Shown: positions 53,430 through 64,000 of the stretch, in pieces
Numbering within the stretch: position 1 is the first letter of the stretch
Layout of the letters: each line of letters starts with the position of its first letter
NCBI RefSeq assembly: GCF_000150275.1
Contig: NW_002060949.1
Coordinates: forward strand, 4,765,915-4,829,914
Reading direction: 5' to 3'
Source of the DNA: Trichoplax adhaerens
Lineage: Eukaryota > Placozoa > Uniplacotomia > Trichoplacea > Trichoplacidae
Length of the DNA stretch: 64,000 bases
Made by a program: the position numbers and the translations under genes
Notes under the pieces: model-generated
The model's input: the letters and a program-made list of their open reading frames with translations, nothing else
Database searches by the model: none
What the model was told of the DNA's origin: nothing

Positions 53430-53965
53430 TAGAGTACAAAGTACTGTATATTTGGGGTCCAGTACCGTACTGTACAAAGTGTCCGAGAAACTTTTACGTA
53501 TTTCAACGAAAGTAAAATGATAAAAAATGTACAGAACTTTAACAAATCGCATGCCAAATCATAGAGCAGAAATCCAATAAGGCGAATCCGTCGTTATAAT
53601 TTGCGTACGATATCGAATTTCGAAATAATTATTCATTAAAGTACGCCGATTGCTACAGTACTAAGAAAAAAAAAGAGGGTTTTGTGTACTGTACTGTATG
53701 TACTGTAGCAGCAGGCCTTCGTGGCGAGAATTCAGGTACTGTAGCTTGGGAATGAGTACATTCTGCCTACCCAAACCTCACTCAGTACCGTCAAGGTTAA
53801 TATAACTTTTCTAGCGCTACTAGAAAATCACTTCAGAACAGTACATGAATACAGTGTACAGTACTATATACTGTAGCGTTGAACCCATCCACTGTAACTG
53901 TACAGTGTACAGTACAGCCTATAGTACATTGTAGTGAAAACAGTAAGTACTGTACAGTAGTACAG
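53430..53965. repeat. ACAGTAC/GTACTGT clusters upstream of ROGDI
   Basis: Sub-clusters at about 53435-53480, 53690-53710 and 53850-53965 show the same GTACTGTAC/ACAGTAC palindromic motifs seen upstream of POLDIP2 and PRODH. They begin about 220 bp upstream of the inferred ROGDI ATG. Confidence 0.75.
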
Positions 53966-54420
53966 TTGTGCATTCGTACGAAAGCAAAATAATAAATAAT
54001 GTACAAAATTTTAACAAATTGCACGTCAAACCATAGAGCAGAAATCCAATAACACGAATTCGTCGTTATAATTTGCGTATGATGTCGAATTTCGAAATAA
54101 TTATTCATTAAAGTACGCCGATTGCTACAGTACTAAGAAAAAAATGAGGGTTTTGTGTAAAGTACTGAGGGTGGACGGGCTAATTTCTATGATTTTTGTG
54201 AAGGTAAATGTAAACAAAATTTTTGATTTCTTCAATAAATTTTATATGAAACGAAAGAGAATGAGTTGAATTACAAGAATCCGTTGTCAGAATTACTATA
54301 CGAAACGTAGTTTCTTCGTAAATTATGTTTAGAGCCAAACCGTTATTTCGAAAACTACAGTACGCAAAAATCTCCATACTAATTAACTTACTACAGTACA
54401 AAATAATACTGTAGAGTACC
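53440..54420. repeat. Dispersed repeat, copies 1, 2 and 4
   Basis: Copy 1 (~53460-53690) and copy 2 (~53945-54165) are highly similar, 472 bases apart at ATAGAGCAGAAATCCAATA, and share AATTATTCATTAAAGTACGC and GCTACAGTACTAAGAAAAAA. Copy 4 (~54190-54420) is diverged and shares its 3' part (AAAATCTC, CTTACTACAGTACAAA) with copy 3 at 41420-41710. A transposon-derived or segmentally duplicated family is likely. No coding capacity seen. Confidence 0.8.
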
Positions 54421-54480
54421 GAATTTGCCGCGAAATGGACAATTCCCCAAACCATTTTTTTATGCTCTTCTGCATGCAAG

Positions 54481-56244
54481 ATACTAAAAATGACTTACTT
54501 GTCTGTTAATAAAATCATCTTATGACGTGTAAGTTGAATTAATATAGTAACTGTAGTCTTAAAGTAATGTCTAAAATTGAAGGCAGTGACTTAATGATGT
54601 CAAATAAAGTTGAAATAAAAGCGTTATTTGTGATTTAGTAAGTCTAAAAATCTGGTGCAAATTGATGTCAATTCAATCGATCAATAATTTGAGACGTAAA
54701 TAACAATTTAAAAATGTCGACCTTGAAAGTGTAACTTAATTATCCAATTAACGACTAAGCGTATAAAGCAGTATGGGGAGCGTCTTGGTTTGTGACAAGA
54801 ATTACAGTAAGCGTATGCGCTGATCAAAGATACTAAAATTTTCAATCCTTGATGAACTTAATGATTATATTCGGATTACGTCGTTTATTATCGCAAGGTG
54901 TGTGAGCTATGTAAATGGTATAAGTCAAATTTACGATGGAGAAATAAATCGATATTTCCATCAATTTTCCTATAGTACATCTAAAGCTCAGTAGTAGTTA
55001 AAATAATTTATTTATTTACTAAAATTATGTTATATCGGAATAGATTTATTTTGATCTATGTAGAGCACTTAGTTGTAATCTAAAGTAAACTGAAGTTCAT
55101 TTAAATTAAATAATCTTTCAATTTAGTACGAATGAATGCCAGAGAACATCGCGAATTTAGTATATAATCCTATTTAATAACTAACAACCACGTTGAAATA
55201 ACTTATTAGTTACTCATATAGTAAAAGATTATTTGGTTAATGTGTCTCGCCCAAATTTTAATATTACGTTAATTATAATCTATCCTAACATTAGATAAAT
55301 AGATTAATGTATACATCTAATCAGTTAAGCATTTTATTTAAATTATAGATCGTCAAACAGATGCATTAACTATTATAATCATCAGCCTCTTACTTAAATA
55401 TTTTTATTAATTGAAATAATTACTATACATAATAACTTCGCAGTATTATATTGTAATGGATCAAATCGCTTAATGTCTTCTCCTTGTATAGATTAATATG
55501 GTGCTGATATAATGCGCAATATCTGTCACATCCAATACATATATGTACTCAAATGAAGTTTTTTGGTCCAAAGGTGTTTAAGTAACAATGAAAATTCTGT
55601 AAGAATAACTAGTTTACAAACCAAAGTTGGTAACATTAATTACTCGTAAGTCGTACCATTGTCGATTTATTATTCCCTTTCGCCTTCATATAGTATTAGT
55701 ATGAATAGAATTCGCTGGCATCCAATGTCATAGAATATCCAAAAAAGCTAATTTATCAGCAAATATTAATTTGAATTTATAAGCAGTATCATTTTAATAT
55801 TCATTCATTTAGAATGAACTTTACTAATACGAGTATATAAATTACAGGCTCATTGAGAATTTAAAACCTAGGTTTGTTGAATTCAGTAAACTCTCACAAG
55901 ATTATTGGGTTTGTATAATTATTTTGGCGAATTTAATTCTATGTTAATATCTGTAGACTGGCACATTAATCCTATAACACTAGAATTTTAAGTAAGAGTT
56001 AAATAATCACCTTTAAGATGACGTAATATCACATAGTTTCACAGTCTAGTGATTACAATATTATACAGTAGGTAGCTCTATATAGAGAAAATGTTACACC
56101 AAGTAATAGATAAGTTTATTTTAATATTATACACTATTCATTTTTACTGAATTGTACAACTCTCTGACATGGCAATGATTGTAAAAATATTCTTTTTTCG
56201 ACTAGAAATATTCTAAGTCAATCTGTAACTTTCATAGACGAATA
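54481..56244. other. Gene-free AT-rich stretch
   Basis: No exon, RNA gene or clear repeat recognised. It separates the ROGDI upstream repeats from the protease locus. Confidence 0.5.
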
Positions 56245-58927
56245 ATGAAGATCTTCATAGTTCTCTCTCTTGTCGCCTGCGTTGCTGCCTTTAAACGTGA
56301 GCATAGCTCAAAAAAATCATTCTAGTGTCGCGGGGATCGTCTATACATGGGAACTTACGGAAATTTGATTCAATCAAGCTATGCTTTAAATAGACAACTA
56401 GATAATGACCACGTGATAGAGTAATAATAAAGTATAGCGAACATTGACTACAGTTTTACCAATAAAATACGCAGACCAACGATCTAATGTCTGTGAAAAA
56501 TCATGAATCATATTTATACCAACGTCTACCAGTATTAATTTGTATTAATTGGACTCAATGTGTGCAAAATACGATACCGACAGACAGTTATTGAGTCAAT
56601 GTACTCCATTTGTTAGCTTTTAATCACTTAGCAATTTCCACTTAAGTATGACTATACGATAGAATATATTTTATTGAATTTTTTGTGTAATATGTGTAGG
56701 CTTAGAAGCTCCAACGAATAATCAGAACTATTTTTCTTTAAAATTTTCTAAAACTGTCTAGAATTTTACTCCTATATAGGCTGCTTGGTTAGTAAGGTAT
56801 TATATGCTAGCTTAGCAATATAATCTAGCCGAAAAGAATCACATATAAGAAAGAGCACGGCTGCAGTTCTTAGTAATTTTGCTGGTGAATGTTATTACTA
56901 GCTTCTAGAAGATATTTTTAACACGTGTTGTGAGTTACATCAATATGTTTATTTTAATAAGTGGATATACGAGCACATGTGCTATAAGCACGTAGTATTT
57001 ATTCGTAAGTCGTCCTAATCAAAGCTTTATATTACTTCATGATCGTTAAAAAATTTTCCATTTCTAAGTCTAGTTCCTCCTGCTGTAAAACAAATCAAAC
57101 GTGGTAAGGATACTGTAAAATACATTAATTTTTCCTTGATGGACGAATTAATGGTAGAATATGAAATTAATTTAATTTAACCCGATGTTTGGAACGTGCG
57201 ATTTTCGTTATACTGTTGTAATTTCGGCCTAAGACACCATAATTAAGAATGTTAATTATTTTTTTTTGCCAATTTAGAATGGAAAGTTCAGCCTGACAAT
57301 ATTGATAATAGCGACAGAATTGTTGTCGGGTCGAATGCTTATGCTGGTGATATCCTATATGTTGCATCTGTTAGACAATATATAGGAGGCTATTGTACAC
57401 ATATTTGTGGTGGTACTATTATAAGATATGATCGCGTTTTAACTACTGCTCATCGTACATTTGGTTTATCGTGATTTAGTCAATATTGTAGCAAGTTAAA
57501 TCACCATTAATGATAATCTTGATGACCATGAATAACATTCCTCTGTTAACTCTATGTAAGTTTTGAAAGAATAATAAGGCTATAATGTTATTACGACTCC
57601 ATAAAATAGTTTAAATCATATTGATAAGCTCAAAATAAACCGAAAAAATGTATTGTATATCGTACATAGCCATTGATATGAGAAACATTTATCGATATAA
57701 AAATTACTTATGAAAATGATTTCTTTTTTCATGTATAATTGCCATTATAAAACTTAGGCATAAGACGCATTCATAGTCTTGATCGCCATTGATAATCTGT
57801 AAAATCGATATAACTGATGTAGATATTATTGAATTATTGTGATTAAGTTATTCAGTACTCAACTTAATTTTATAAAATTTACTGGTAATAGATCATTCTG
57901 AATAAATTTAGTAACTCTTTTAGAGACAATATACTTGGATTAGGACGAAAGCATTAAATTACAAGCTACAAGATCTTCATTTTTATTTACAGCGTTGAGC
58001 ATTACTCGTACAGCTCATACAGTAACAATTACGACTTCTTAGTTTTAAGCCTTAGAAAATCACTCAGTTATAACAGCTATGTAATTTCTATTTCGATGGG
58101 ATCTGCTAGTACTGGTGAGTGGGTTACTGTAGCTGGACGGGGCGAGAATCATGAAGGTGGCCCAAAATCGAATCACCTTCAGAAGCTCACTATCCCTATC
58201 ATGAACGATCCTGATTTCAAGAAAGCTTACCCGAACGAAATCTATGATTCTGTGCAATATGCTAGTTGTACGATTAAAGCTGGCTTGGACTCTTGCTACG
58301 GAGACAGTGGTGGTCCGTTAACGCGAGGAACTGGTACATTAGCTGTCCTTGTTGGAGTTGTTGGCTGGGGAGATGGCTGGTATTTACTAAATTTTATCCA
58401 ATTTTATTATAGCATAACTGAGCTATATATTGATTTGCTGAAGTCGGCTATGGTATTATAATATCGTTAGAATAACGCAATACTGTACTGTTATCGCAGG
58501 AATATATGGCATCATAACAACACATATTTGCTGGAGTTATCTATTAAATATTGCTAGTATAAGACATACAGTATATTTGGAACACAGTTTACCATTATTC
58601 CGGTAATTATGGTATCTCGATAAATATTTACAAGCTCATTTCACCTAATTTATTAAAAATAATAATATTCTACTAAAGTAATCGCAAAAAGAGTTTTTAG
58701 AAACGAACGCAATTTACTAATAACTGTATCTTAATGGCCTAGCATGCTTTACTACTGATACTATATTGCACTATAATTTATTAAAAGAATTATTTAAAAT
58801 TTTCGAAACATTTAAAGAGCTAAACTTAATAACAAAATACAATACTTTATTTAGGTTGTGCTCGCTACGGCAAACCAGCGTCTATGGTCGTGTCAGTAAA
58901 ATCCAATCATGGGCTAGTGGCATCTAA
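56245..58927 (+). pseudogene. Trypsin-like (S1) serine protease, probably a pseudogene
   Basis: Exon-like blocks at 56245-56296 (MKIFIVLSLVACVAAF, a signal peptide), 57074-57103, 57278-57555, 57993-58379 and 58855-58927 add up to about 264 codons, normal for a secreted trypsin. Landmarks: activation-site-like RIVVGSNAYAG, ICGGTII, catalytic His in LTTAHR, catalytic Asp in NNYDFLVLSL, catalytic Ser in LDSCYGDSGGP with Asp at the position giving Lys/Arg specificity, then VVGWGDG and a terminal VYGRVSKIQSW. Lesions: the Cys after the catalytic His is Arg; near 57465-57475 the homologous frame shifts by one; in-frame TAA codons lie at 57497-57499 and 57533-57535; and the last exon shows protease-like CARYGKP in one frame and VYGRV in another. 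A 28-base intron at 57464-57491 would avoid the shift but not the stops and is improbably short. Sequence error remains possible for single-base changes. Confidence 0.75.
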
Positions 58928-59055
58928 CCGCACTACCTTATTATGATCTTACTACAATATGCTAATATTGAATAACTTAGTCCATTATAACTACCGACTT
59001 GATTATAAGTGATGTACACCATTGCTTATTAATATAACGTTTCAACTCTTCATAT

Positions 59056-59457
59056 TGTCACTAGAAGTCTGGAAGTCTAGATAATTAGGCTTATATTTAT
59101 CGAGTATCTGTAGATTAAGTAGCGTAAAGTATTTTAAGGTAGACGATGATAGAAGGTATAAAGGATTTTATTGAGATACAAGTTACAGGCTAACAATGAT
59201 ATGGTTGTTATAGATAAGGTATTTGAGATAGCAGGAACGTAGGAACTGACTAACGAGTTAGCGTACAAGGGTATTTATAGGTTTTAGATGGGATTGAGAT
59301 AATGTCTTTATATGTATAGCATGTCGTCTATATGTGGTCATGATGTCGTACATTATGAATGTAATACAATACAGTACTTAAACGGTATATGATAAGTATT
59401 CGTATATTAGGATATTACTATACTAGGCATCTTCTATATAAAGATCATAATGTTACA
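59056..59457 (-). mobile_element. LTR-like segment, about 402 bp
   Basis: On the minus strand it starts TGTAACATTATG and ends CTTCTAGTGACA. A TATAAATA box (complement of TATTTATA near 59273-59280) is followed by an AATAAA signal (complement of TTTATT near 59167-59172). The layout is like the two solo LTRs, but the sequence is a different family. No 5-bp target duplication was found, so it may be one end of a truncated element or a coincidence. Confidence 0.45.
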
Positions 59458-60540
59458 ACCGTCACGTGATAGCCACTGCAGTTCCACGGTAGTCTCAATG
59501 CCGATGAAAAACTGCATGGCTGAAGGCTGTTTTATAGTTTAACCTCGGGATAGGCTGGTCTGAATATTCCAGTTCTAATGACTCTCAATTGAATTTTTTC
59601 CACATAAGAAATGTTACAATAGCATTTATCAACTCTAGCATGACTGACTAGCTCTCAACTGTCATCTAACACCAGACTATCGTACTATAATACGGTACTA
59701 GCAGTCATCACGGCAGCTTACTATCACCTGCTGTCACCGTTCTGTACTCGACAGTGTCAACTTTTGAACTGGTCTTCTTGCCGATTTCAACAGCCTCTTA
59801 AACGGTACTCAACAAGCTGGAGCCGTTTTAAGTTGCCCGTATTGAGAATAATTATATCTTACGTGTTGAACAACATCAAGCACCTCTAGTTCTATTTCTT
59901 TACGAGGCAATTCTACGTAAATGGCCTTAATTGATACGCATACAAACTGTGGATGCTTTAGTGTTATGTCTGACTCACAAGGATTGTGCTGACAGGTCAA
60001 GGATGAAGGAAGGAGTTTTACTGACAGATTAAATACTAATAGTTACTCCAGTAGTCAACGGCACAGAAAGGATAATCATATATTAATCGTAATAAGGATA
60101 AGACTTATGTATGTATAGCTATAGCTCGTAGTAAGGCATTCGATGTAGTTGCTCTGATTGGCTATCATGTTGAGTACAGGATAAGATAGCTACAAATACT
60201 TACAGGACGTACTGTTATAGATGCTTTCCATTTAACGAATACTTAAAAATAAAATAAATAAATGTTGATTTACAGATTGAGCTAAATAGCATACAGCACT
60301 TGACGAAATAGAAGTCATAATTCGGTAAGATTGCATATCATAAAATCAGTTTTATTTTTCCAACTACGGAAATTGCTATTGACAAGTTTTACCATTTAAA
60401 TTTGGTACGATAATGAATAAGCATCATTTTTTCCTTAAATATGCAATCGTGCTAAATAGAACTACAATTTATCTACCCGGTTGATGTGTATTCAATTCTG
60501 ATCGCTTTGTTGCAAATATACGTATGCTACCTAGTGTTCA
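59458..60540. other. Unassigned DNA beside the LTR-like segment
   Basis: Less AT-rich than its surroundings. A 63-codon minus-strand frame (59809-60000) ends in this stretch and is unrecognised. It could be remnant internal sequence of a retroelement, but no polymerase, protease or integrase motif is visible. Confidence 0.35.
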
Positions 60541-60548
60541 ATTGCACG

Positions 60549-60665
60549 CTGCTAGTAGTTTATGCAGTAGATTAATAGTTTAATTACATATTATTATAAT
60601 TATTAATCACAATTAATAATGAGCAATTTATTAAACTATTAATCTGCTACATACACTACTGGCAG
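60549..60665. repeat. Inverted repeat, 36-bp arms
   Basis: Left arm 60549-60584 (contains AGATTAATAGTTTAAT) pairs with right arm 60630-60665 (contains ATTAAACTATTAATCT) with few mismatches, around an AT-rich 45-base loop. Could be a small MITE or a structured-RNA source. Confidence 0.75.
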
Positions 60666-60959
60666 AATGGAATTTTCACATACATACGTATAACAGCGCT
60701 ATCTAGGTATGCACTGTAATTTTAACGGATTGTTGACGCCGAAAAAATATTTAATTGTTGCAGTCCTGGTGGTTATCGGATATTATTGACGTTAATATTG
60801 ACGGTTGACTAGATCGGATTAGGAAAAAATTCTATCGTTTTCAGGACTTTTTATGGAAATGGACTGCCAATGATAAACTGGAGTAAATGCGTATGGTAAA
60901 CACTAAACACCACAGAGTACCACCGTATACAGTACGTTTACTGCACCGTTCTATCCATT

Positions 60960-61080
60960 AGTCAAACTGCGGAATGTCGAGTCAAGTAGCGGAATTCACT
61001 TAACGGATACTCAATTCGCGGGATGGCTAGTCAAATCGTAGAATGGTTAAGCAATTCGCAAACAGGCTAAGGAATTCACA
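60960..61080. repeat. Degenerate ~20-bp minisatellite
   Basis: About six units follow a loose pattern AGTCAA..CG.GGAATG.CT, for example AGTCAAACTGCGGAATGTCG, AGTCAAGTAGCGGAATTCAC and AGTCAAATCGTAGAATGGTT. The period is 19-20 with one irregular half-unit. Confidence 0.65.
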
Positions 61081-61085
61081 TAGAC

Positions 61086-63018
61086 TGGAAACACCTACCA
61101 TACAGTACGTTAGCAAAGTATTTAAAGAATTACGCAGACACGGTACAGCAAACGGCTTAGATATAATATCTGCGAGAGTGCTGCATCGTCTTATGAGTTA
61201 GTAAATTATTGTACTTATGTAAGAGTATAATACACAAAATTTTCATAAATTTGCACTATTAGACAGTAATGCAAGGGGTGAAAGTGTACAAATAGCTGTC
61301 ATAATTCCAAAGACAGAAATCTTGAGTGACCCATGTTGTGCTATGAAAATGGTACAATTTTATCATTTAATAAGATTGCATAAGCTTCTCAATATACAGA
61401 ATTTAGCTAAAACAGCTAATAGCGTTCTACTTGTAGGAGGGTGTTGTAAGGAGGACTAAAAAGAGCACTCACATTAAATACCATACCTCACTATTGACTA
61501 AGAACACCTCAGATTGCTACCGGAGGATAACGGTTTTGAGTTGAAAACTGCAGATGGATCGAAACGCTCCAAACTACGTATAGCGACAAACCATTTGAGG
61601 AGACAAGAAAAGTAAATTAGGCGGACATTACCTTGTGTCACGTGCTCGTATCGCGACGAGTTATGTTATGTATGTAGATTGTTAGTCATGAATTAGATAC
61701 CTAATTTGCAAGAGAGCTCAAAGGTCAGATTGTGCTCCGGTCCTGGTTAATCTCATGTTATAGCATGCTCTAACGTACAGTATTTTAAAGTAAGGCTTAT
61801 AGATGTACTAATTTAGATCTAAGAATATACGATAGATGGATGATACGGTTTATCAGTATTAACTTCCGCGCATAGAAAGTATAAAGTGAGTTATTTTTTT
61901 AAACAAAGAGAGTTCTAGTTTGATCTTAATGAAGACTGGTATCTGTGCTTAACTGCGCTTGGAAGCAGTTTCTGTGCTACAGAAGTGATCGAAAGACCTT
62001 GACAGTGTCACAATGAAACGAACGATTAACTTCTTAGGTCCAGCGTATGCAACTATCGTAGCTTTAAATATTTAAAGGTTTGAATAGCCACGAATTAAAA
62101 CAACGGTTATTGTGGTATATTAGAATAATTATACTACATAGTTTACAAACCAGAGGAACATACTAATAAGATAGTCGGTCCGATTTCGGATTTATTTAAA
62201 TTTCGCTAGGATTACAATGTAATTAAATTTATAATGAGCATTGTCAGAATTGAACCTGAGTTAGTTAGATATACGCATATAGCAAGAATTTTATAACATA
62301 ATTTTATGACATAATCTATCTTTGGCAACCGATAGCTAGGTGTTTTGCACCGTCTAGTTCTAAAACATGTATACCTTGAAAACCTAAAAATTCTTAATCT
62401 ACGGGTACATACGTTTATATTACTTCTAGTTATTACAATAGGTGTACTTTTATTACTTAAGATGATAACTGAGGTAAAGATAACGTTCAGACTCATTTGT
62501 GGACTATTATTATCAATATCTAATGACCTTAAATTTAAATCATCAATGCATCATGTGATAAAAAACTTGGGCTTAATTTACTAATCGTATTATGGCATCA
62601 TTATTTTACATATAGATCATCATGTGATGTTTACTCCACGTAATCAAATCTTATCTACAAGATGCGCGGCTTTTAAGCTGTCTTAATAAATCATCTATGA
62701 TAAATTGCACCAATTAAAGTCTAAGGTGGTTGAACCATGAGTCAATAACCTCACTATTTTCTGTTAATATAATGAAAGTTATGACATTGAACTGAAGGCA
62801 AATGATGAATGCAGAATCATGCGATACGGTACGCTTCAGTGGATTACTTGATTAATAAAACATGCCATGAGATTATTCAATCGTCAAGATAAATAAGCTA
62901 TTCAGTTTAAAACGCTAAATATCTTGACAAGATCAATTCACGAGTAAAACAATTTGCCCTTGGTACATACCATAGCCATACCTGAATTCTGCTGCAATAA
63001 AGCATCTTAAAAATAATA
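61086..63018. other. Gene-free stretch
   Basis: No supported gene. Overlapping opposite-strand frames at 62212-62496 and 62345-62584 are AT-driven and unrecognised. Confidence 0.45.
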
Positions 63019-63234
63019 TCATAAAAGCTTGAAATTTTTGTTAACTTCACTTTTATTACATGGACTCGTTCTTTTACCAGTTTCGCAATCTTGACATCTA
63101 ACCCTTAAACTTGGCCATTTTGGAGCTACACTGCGACTGTTTAGCATACCTTGGTAGCGAGAATCAATAAATAATAGGTTATCGAACACGTTTTCATTAG
63201 CATAAGTATGTTTTTGTCGAATTATTAGCATCTT
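63019..63234 (-). CDS. Unidentified open frame, possible exon
   Basis: Open for about 71 codons after an AG acceptor-like site (TATATAG before the exon on the minus strand). The translation includes SVAPKWPSLRVRCQDCETG and four Cys/Trp-type residues more typical of an extracellular protein than of random AT-rich frames. An internal GTATGC donor near the CAAG at about 63150 could end the exon earlier. I do not recognise a family. It may belong with the open frame at 63799-64000. Confidence 0.3.
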   Translation of the reverse strand, partial: KMLIIRQKHTYANENVFDNLLFIDSRYQGMLNSRSVAPKWPSLRVRCQDCETGKRTSPCNKSEVNKNFKLL

Positions 63235-63798
63235 CTATATTTAAGATTGCTATTATCAAAAACGCCCATATTGTTGTTAAGATAATCCAACTGAAATATT
63301 TGGATCGTTTAAACTCAAAAGCTTTTTTTTGAGACCTAGTGTTACGGCACTACGTTGCCCAAATTATAGAATTCAAGAAAGTATTGTTGCTGACAGTGGT
63401 TCAGTGTTCTAGTATGTTTGGTAGATTATAGTACAGCGTATCTACCGGCTGTGAGCCTTTTAGCAGGGTAGTCATAGTAGCAGTACTATATTCTTACTAG
63501 ATCTTTCGGTAGATTAGGGTAGTAATCTGTAGAAGCAACTCGAAGTAAGTGCTTTGCGTTAGACTAGTAAACTTGTTAGGAAGTAGTCAGTCATTACAGC
63601 AAATTTATGACTATTTTTACTACGAAAGTAAGGTACACTACGTGATTCTCAAACAGAGTCTGATATAAAAAGGGGTTAACTCTCAAAGTGGAAGTAAAAA
63701 AATTATTATGTTATAGACAATATCATCAATAAAATGCGTGTTAGCATCACGAATGATAATGTCGACTGCTGTTATTGTCTTAGCAATGGAAATTGACT

Positions 63799-64000
63799 TT
63801 AAGTGGAATTTCTAGAATATATTGTCATAACTGTACGTTCTAAGACATTACCATTATATGTAATATTTAAGTGCTTTACTTGATAAAATAGGATGTAGTA
63901 ATCACGCCGAAATTGCCTTATGTTATTTATTGACTTAGCGATGTATGCTATGAGATCTTCAGTATGAACAACATTTTTAATGGCTTCTCTTTCAATTTTT
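63799..64000 (-). CDS. Unidentified open frame running off the right edge, partial
   Basis: About 66 codons open from the window edge to a TAA at 63799-63801 on the minus strand. The reading is Lys/Glu/Arg-containing and mixed (includes HTEDLIAYIAKSINNIRQF), unlike most AT-driven frames here. A GTAATG donor-like site after ITYNG could end an exon near 63837. No family recognised. It is probably a 3' part of a gene lying mostly beyond 64000. Confidence 0.35.
   Translation of the reverse strand, partial: KIEREAIKNVVHTEDLIAYIAKSINNIRQFRRDYYILFYQVKHLNITYNGNVLERTVMTIYSRNST

Noticed and set aside
57464-57491. 28-base intron that would repair the protease frame shift
   Set aside because: Shorter than introns normally tolerated in animals, and the two downstream TAA codons would remain.
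58060-58257. 65-codon minus-strand frame
   Set aside because: Antisense to the serine-protease exon carrying the catalytic Asp and Ser.
59809-60000. 63-codon minus-strand frame starting MTCQHNPCESD
   Set aside because: Considered as an extracellular lectin-like domain or retroelement fragment, but no family motif could be matched.
1-64000. tRNA, rRNA, CRISPR or bacterial operon features
   Set aside because: I looked for tRNA box B-like motifs, regular spacer-repeat arrays and ribosome-binding sites and saw none; the gene structure is eukaryotic.

Overview
The window looks like animal nuclear DNA: AT-rich (roughly a third G+C by eye), intron-rich genes with mostly short GT-AG introns, long gene-free stretches, one 50-base assembly gap, and no bacterial signatures. 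A FoxA-class forkhead gene places it within Metazoa. Compact orthologues of conserved animal genes in an AT-rich setting suggest a placozoan (Trichoplax/Hoilungia type). The species is inferred, not shown by the sequence.

Layout. A single-exon FoxA gene lies on the minus strand (121-1353). Its 5' side is about 19 kb without a recognisable gene; the first ~7.4 kb of that is unusually rich in homopolymer and microsatellite tracts. A structured tandem repeat (19.43-19.79 kb) and a palindromic ACAGTAC/GTACTGT cluster (20.46-20.70 kb) lead into a POLDIP2 (PDIP38) gene in 11 exons (20752-24073, +). A 7.2 kb gene-free stretch with the assembly gap follows. Next is a 13-exon SLC6 amino-acid/GABA-type transporter (31311-37827, +; 604 residues). 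About 4 kb of intergenic DNA then carries a foldback element, a second long hairpin and more GTAC clusters. Mitochondrial proline dehydrogenase follows in 13 exons (PRODH, 41982-48173, +; 611 residues). A ROGDI gene on the minus strand (53210-49004) is split into exons too short to show as long ORFs. A trypsin-like serine protease with several disabling lesions lies at 56245-58927. The last 5 kb holds an LTR-like segment, a hairpin, a minisatellite and two unidentified minus-strand open frames at the right edge.

The genes have unrelated roles: endoderm-type transcription factor, mitochondrial/nuclear adaptor, membrane transporter, proline catabolism, V-ATPase assembly factor. They do not form a pathway. 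PRODH and ROGDI are convergent.

The most interesting material is repetitive. (1) Two intronic solo LTRs of one ~550-bp family have different, perfect 5-bp target-site duplications (TGGAT and GTATT). (2) Palindromic ACAGTAC/GTACTGT clusters sit within about 1 kb upstream of the start codons of POLDIP2, PRODH and ROGDI. (3) A ~230-bp repeat is shared by the PRODH and ROGDI upstream regions. (4) Two long foldback elements lie side by side near PRODH. Exon structures were read by eye from splice sites, reading-frame phase and remembered family sequences. A few junctions are marked uncertain.
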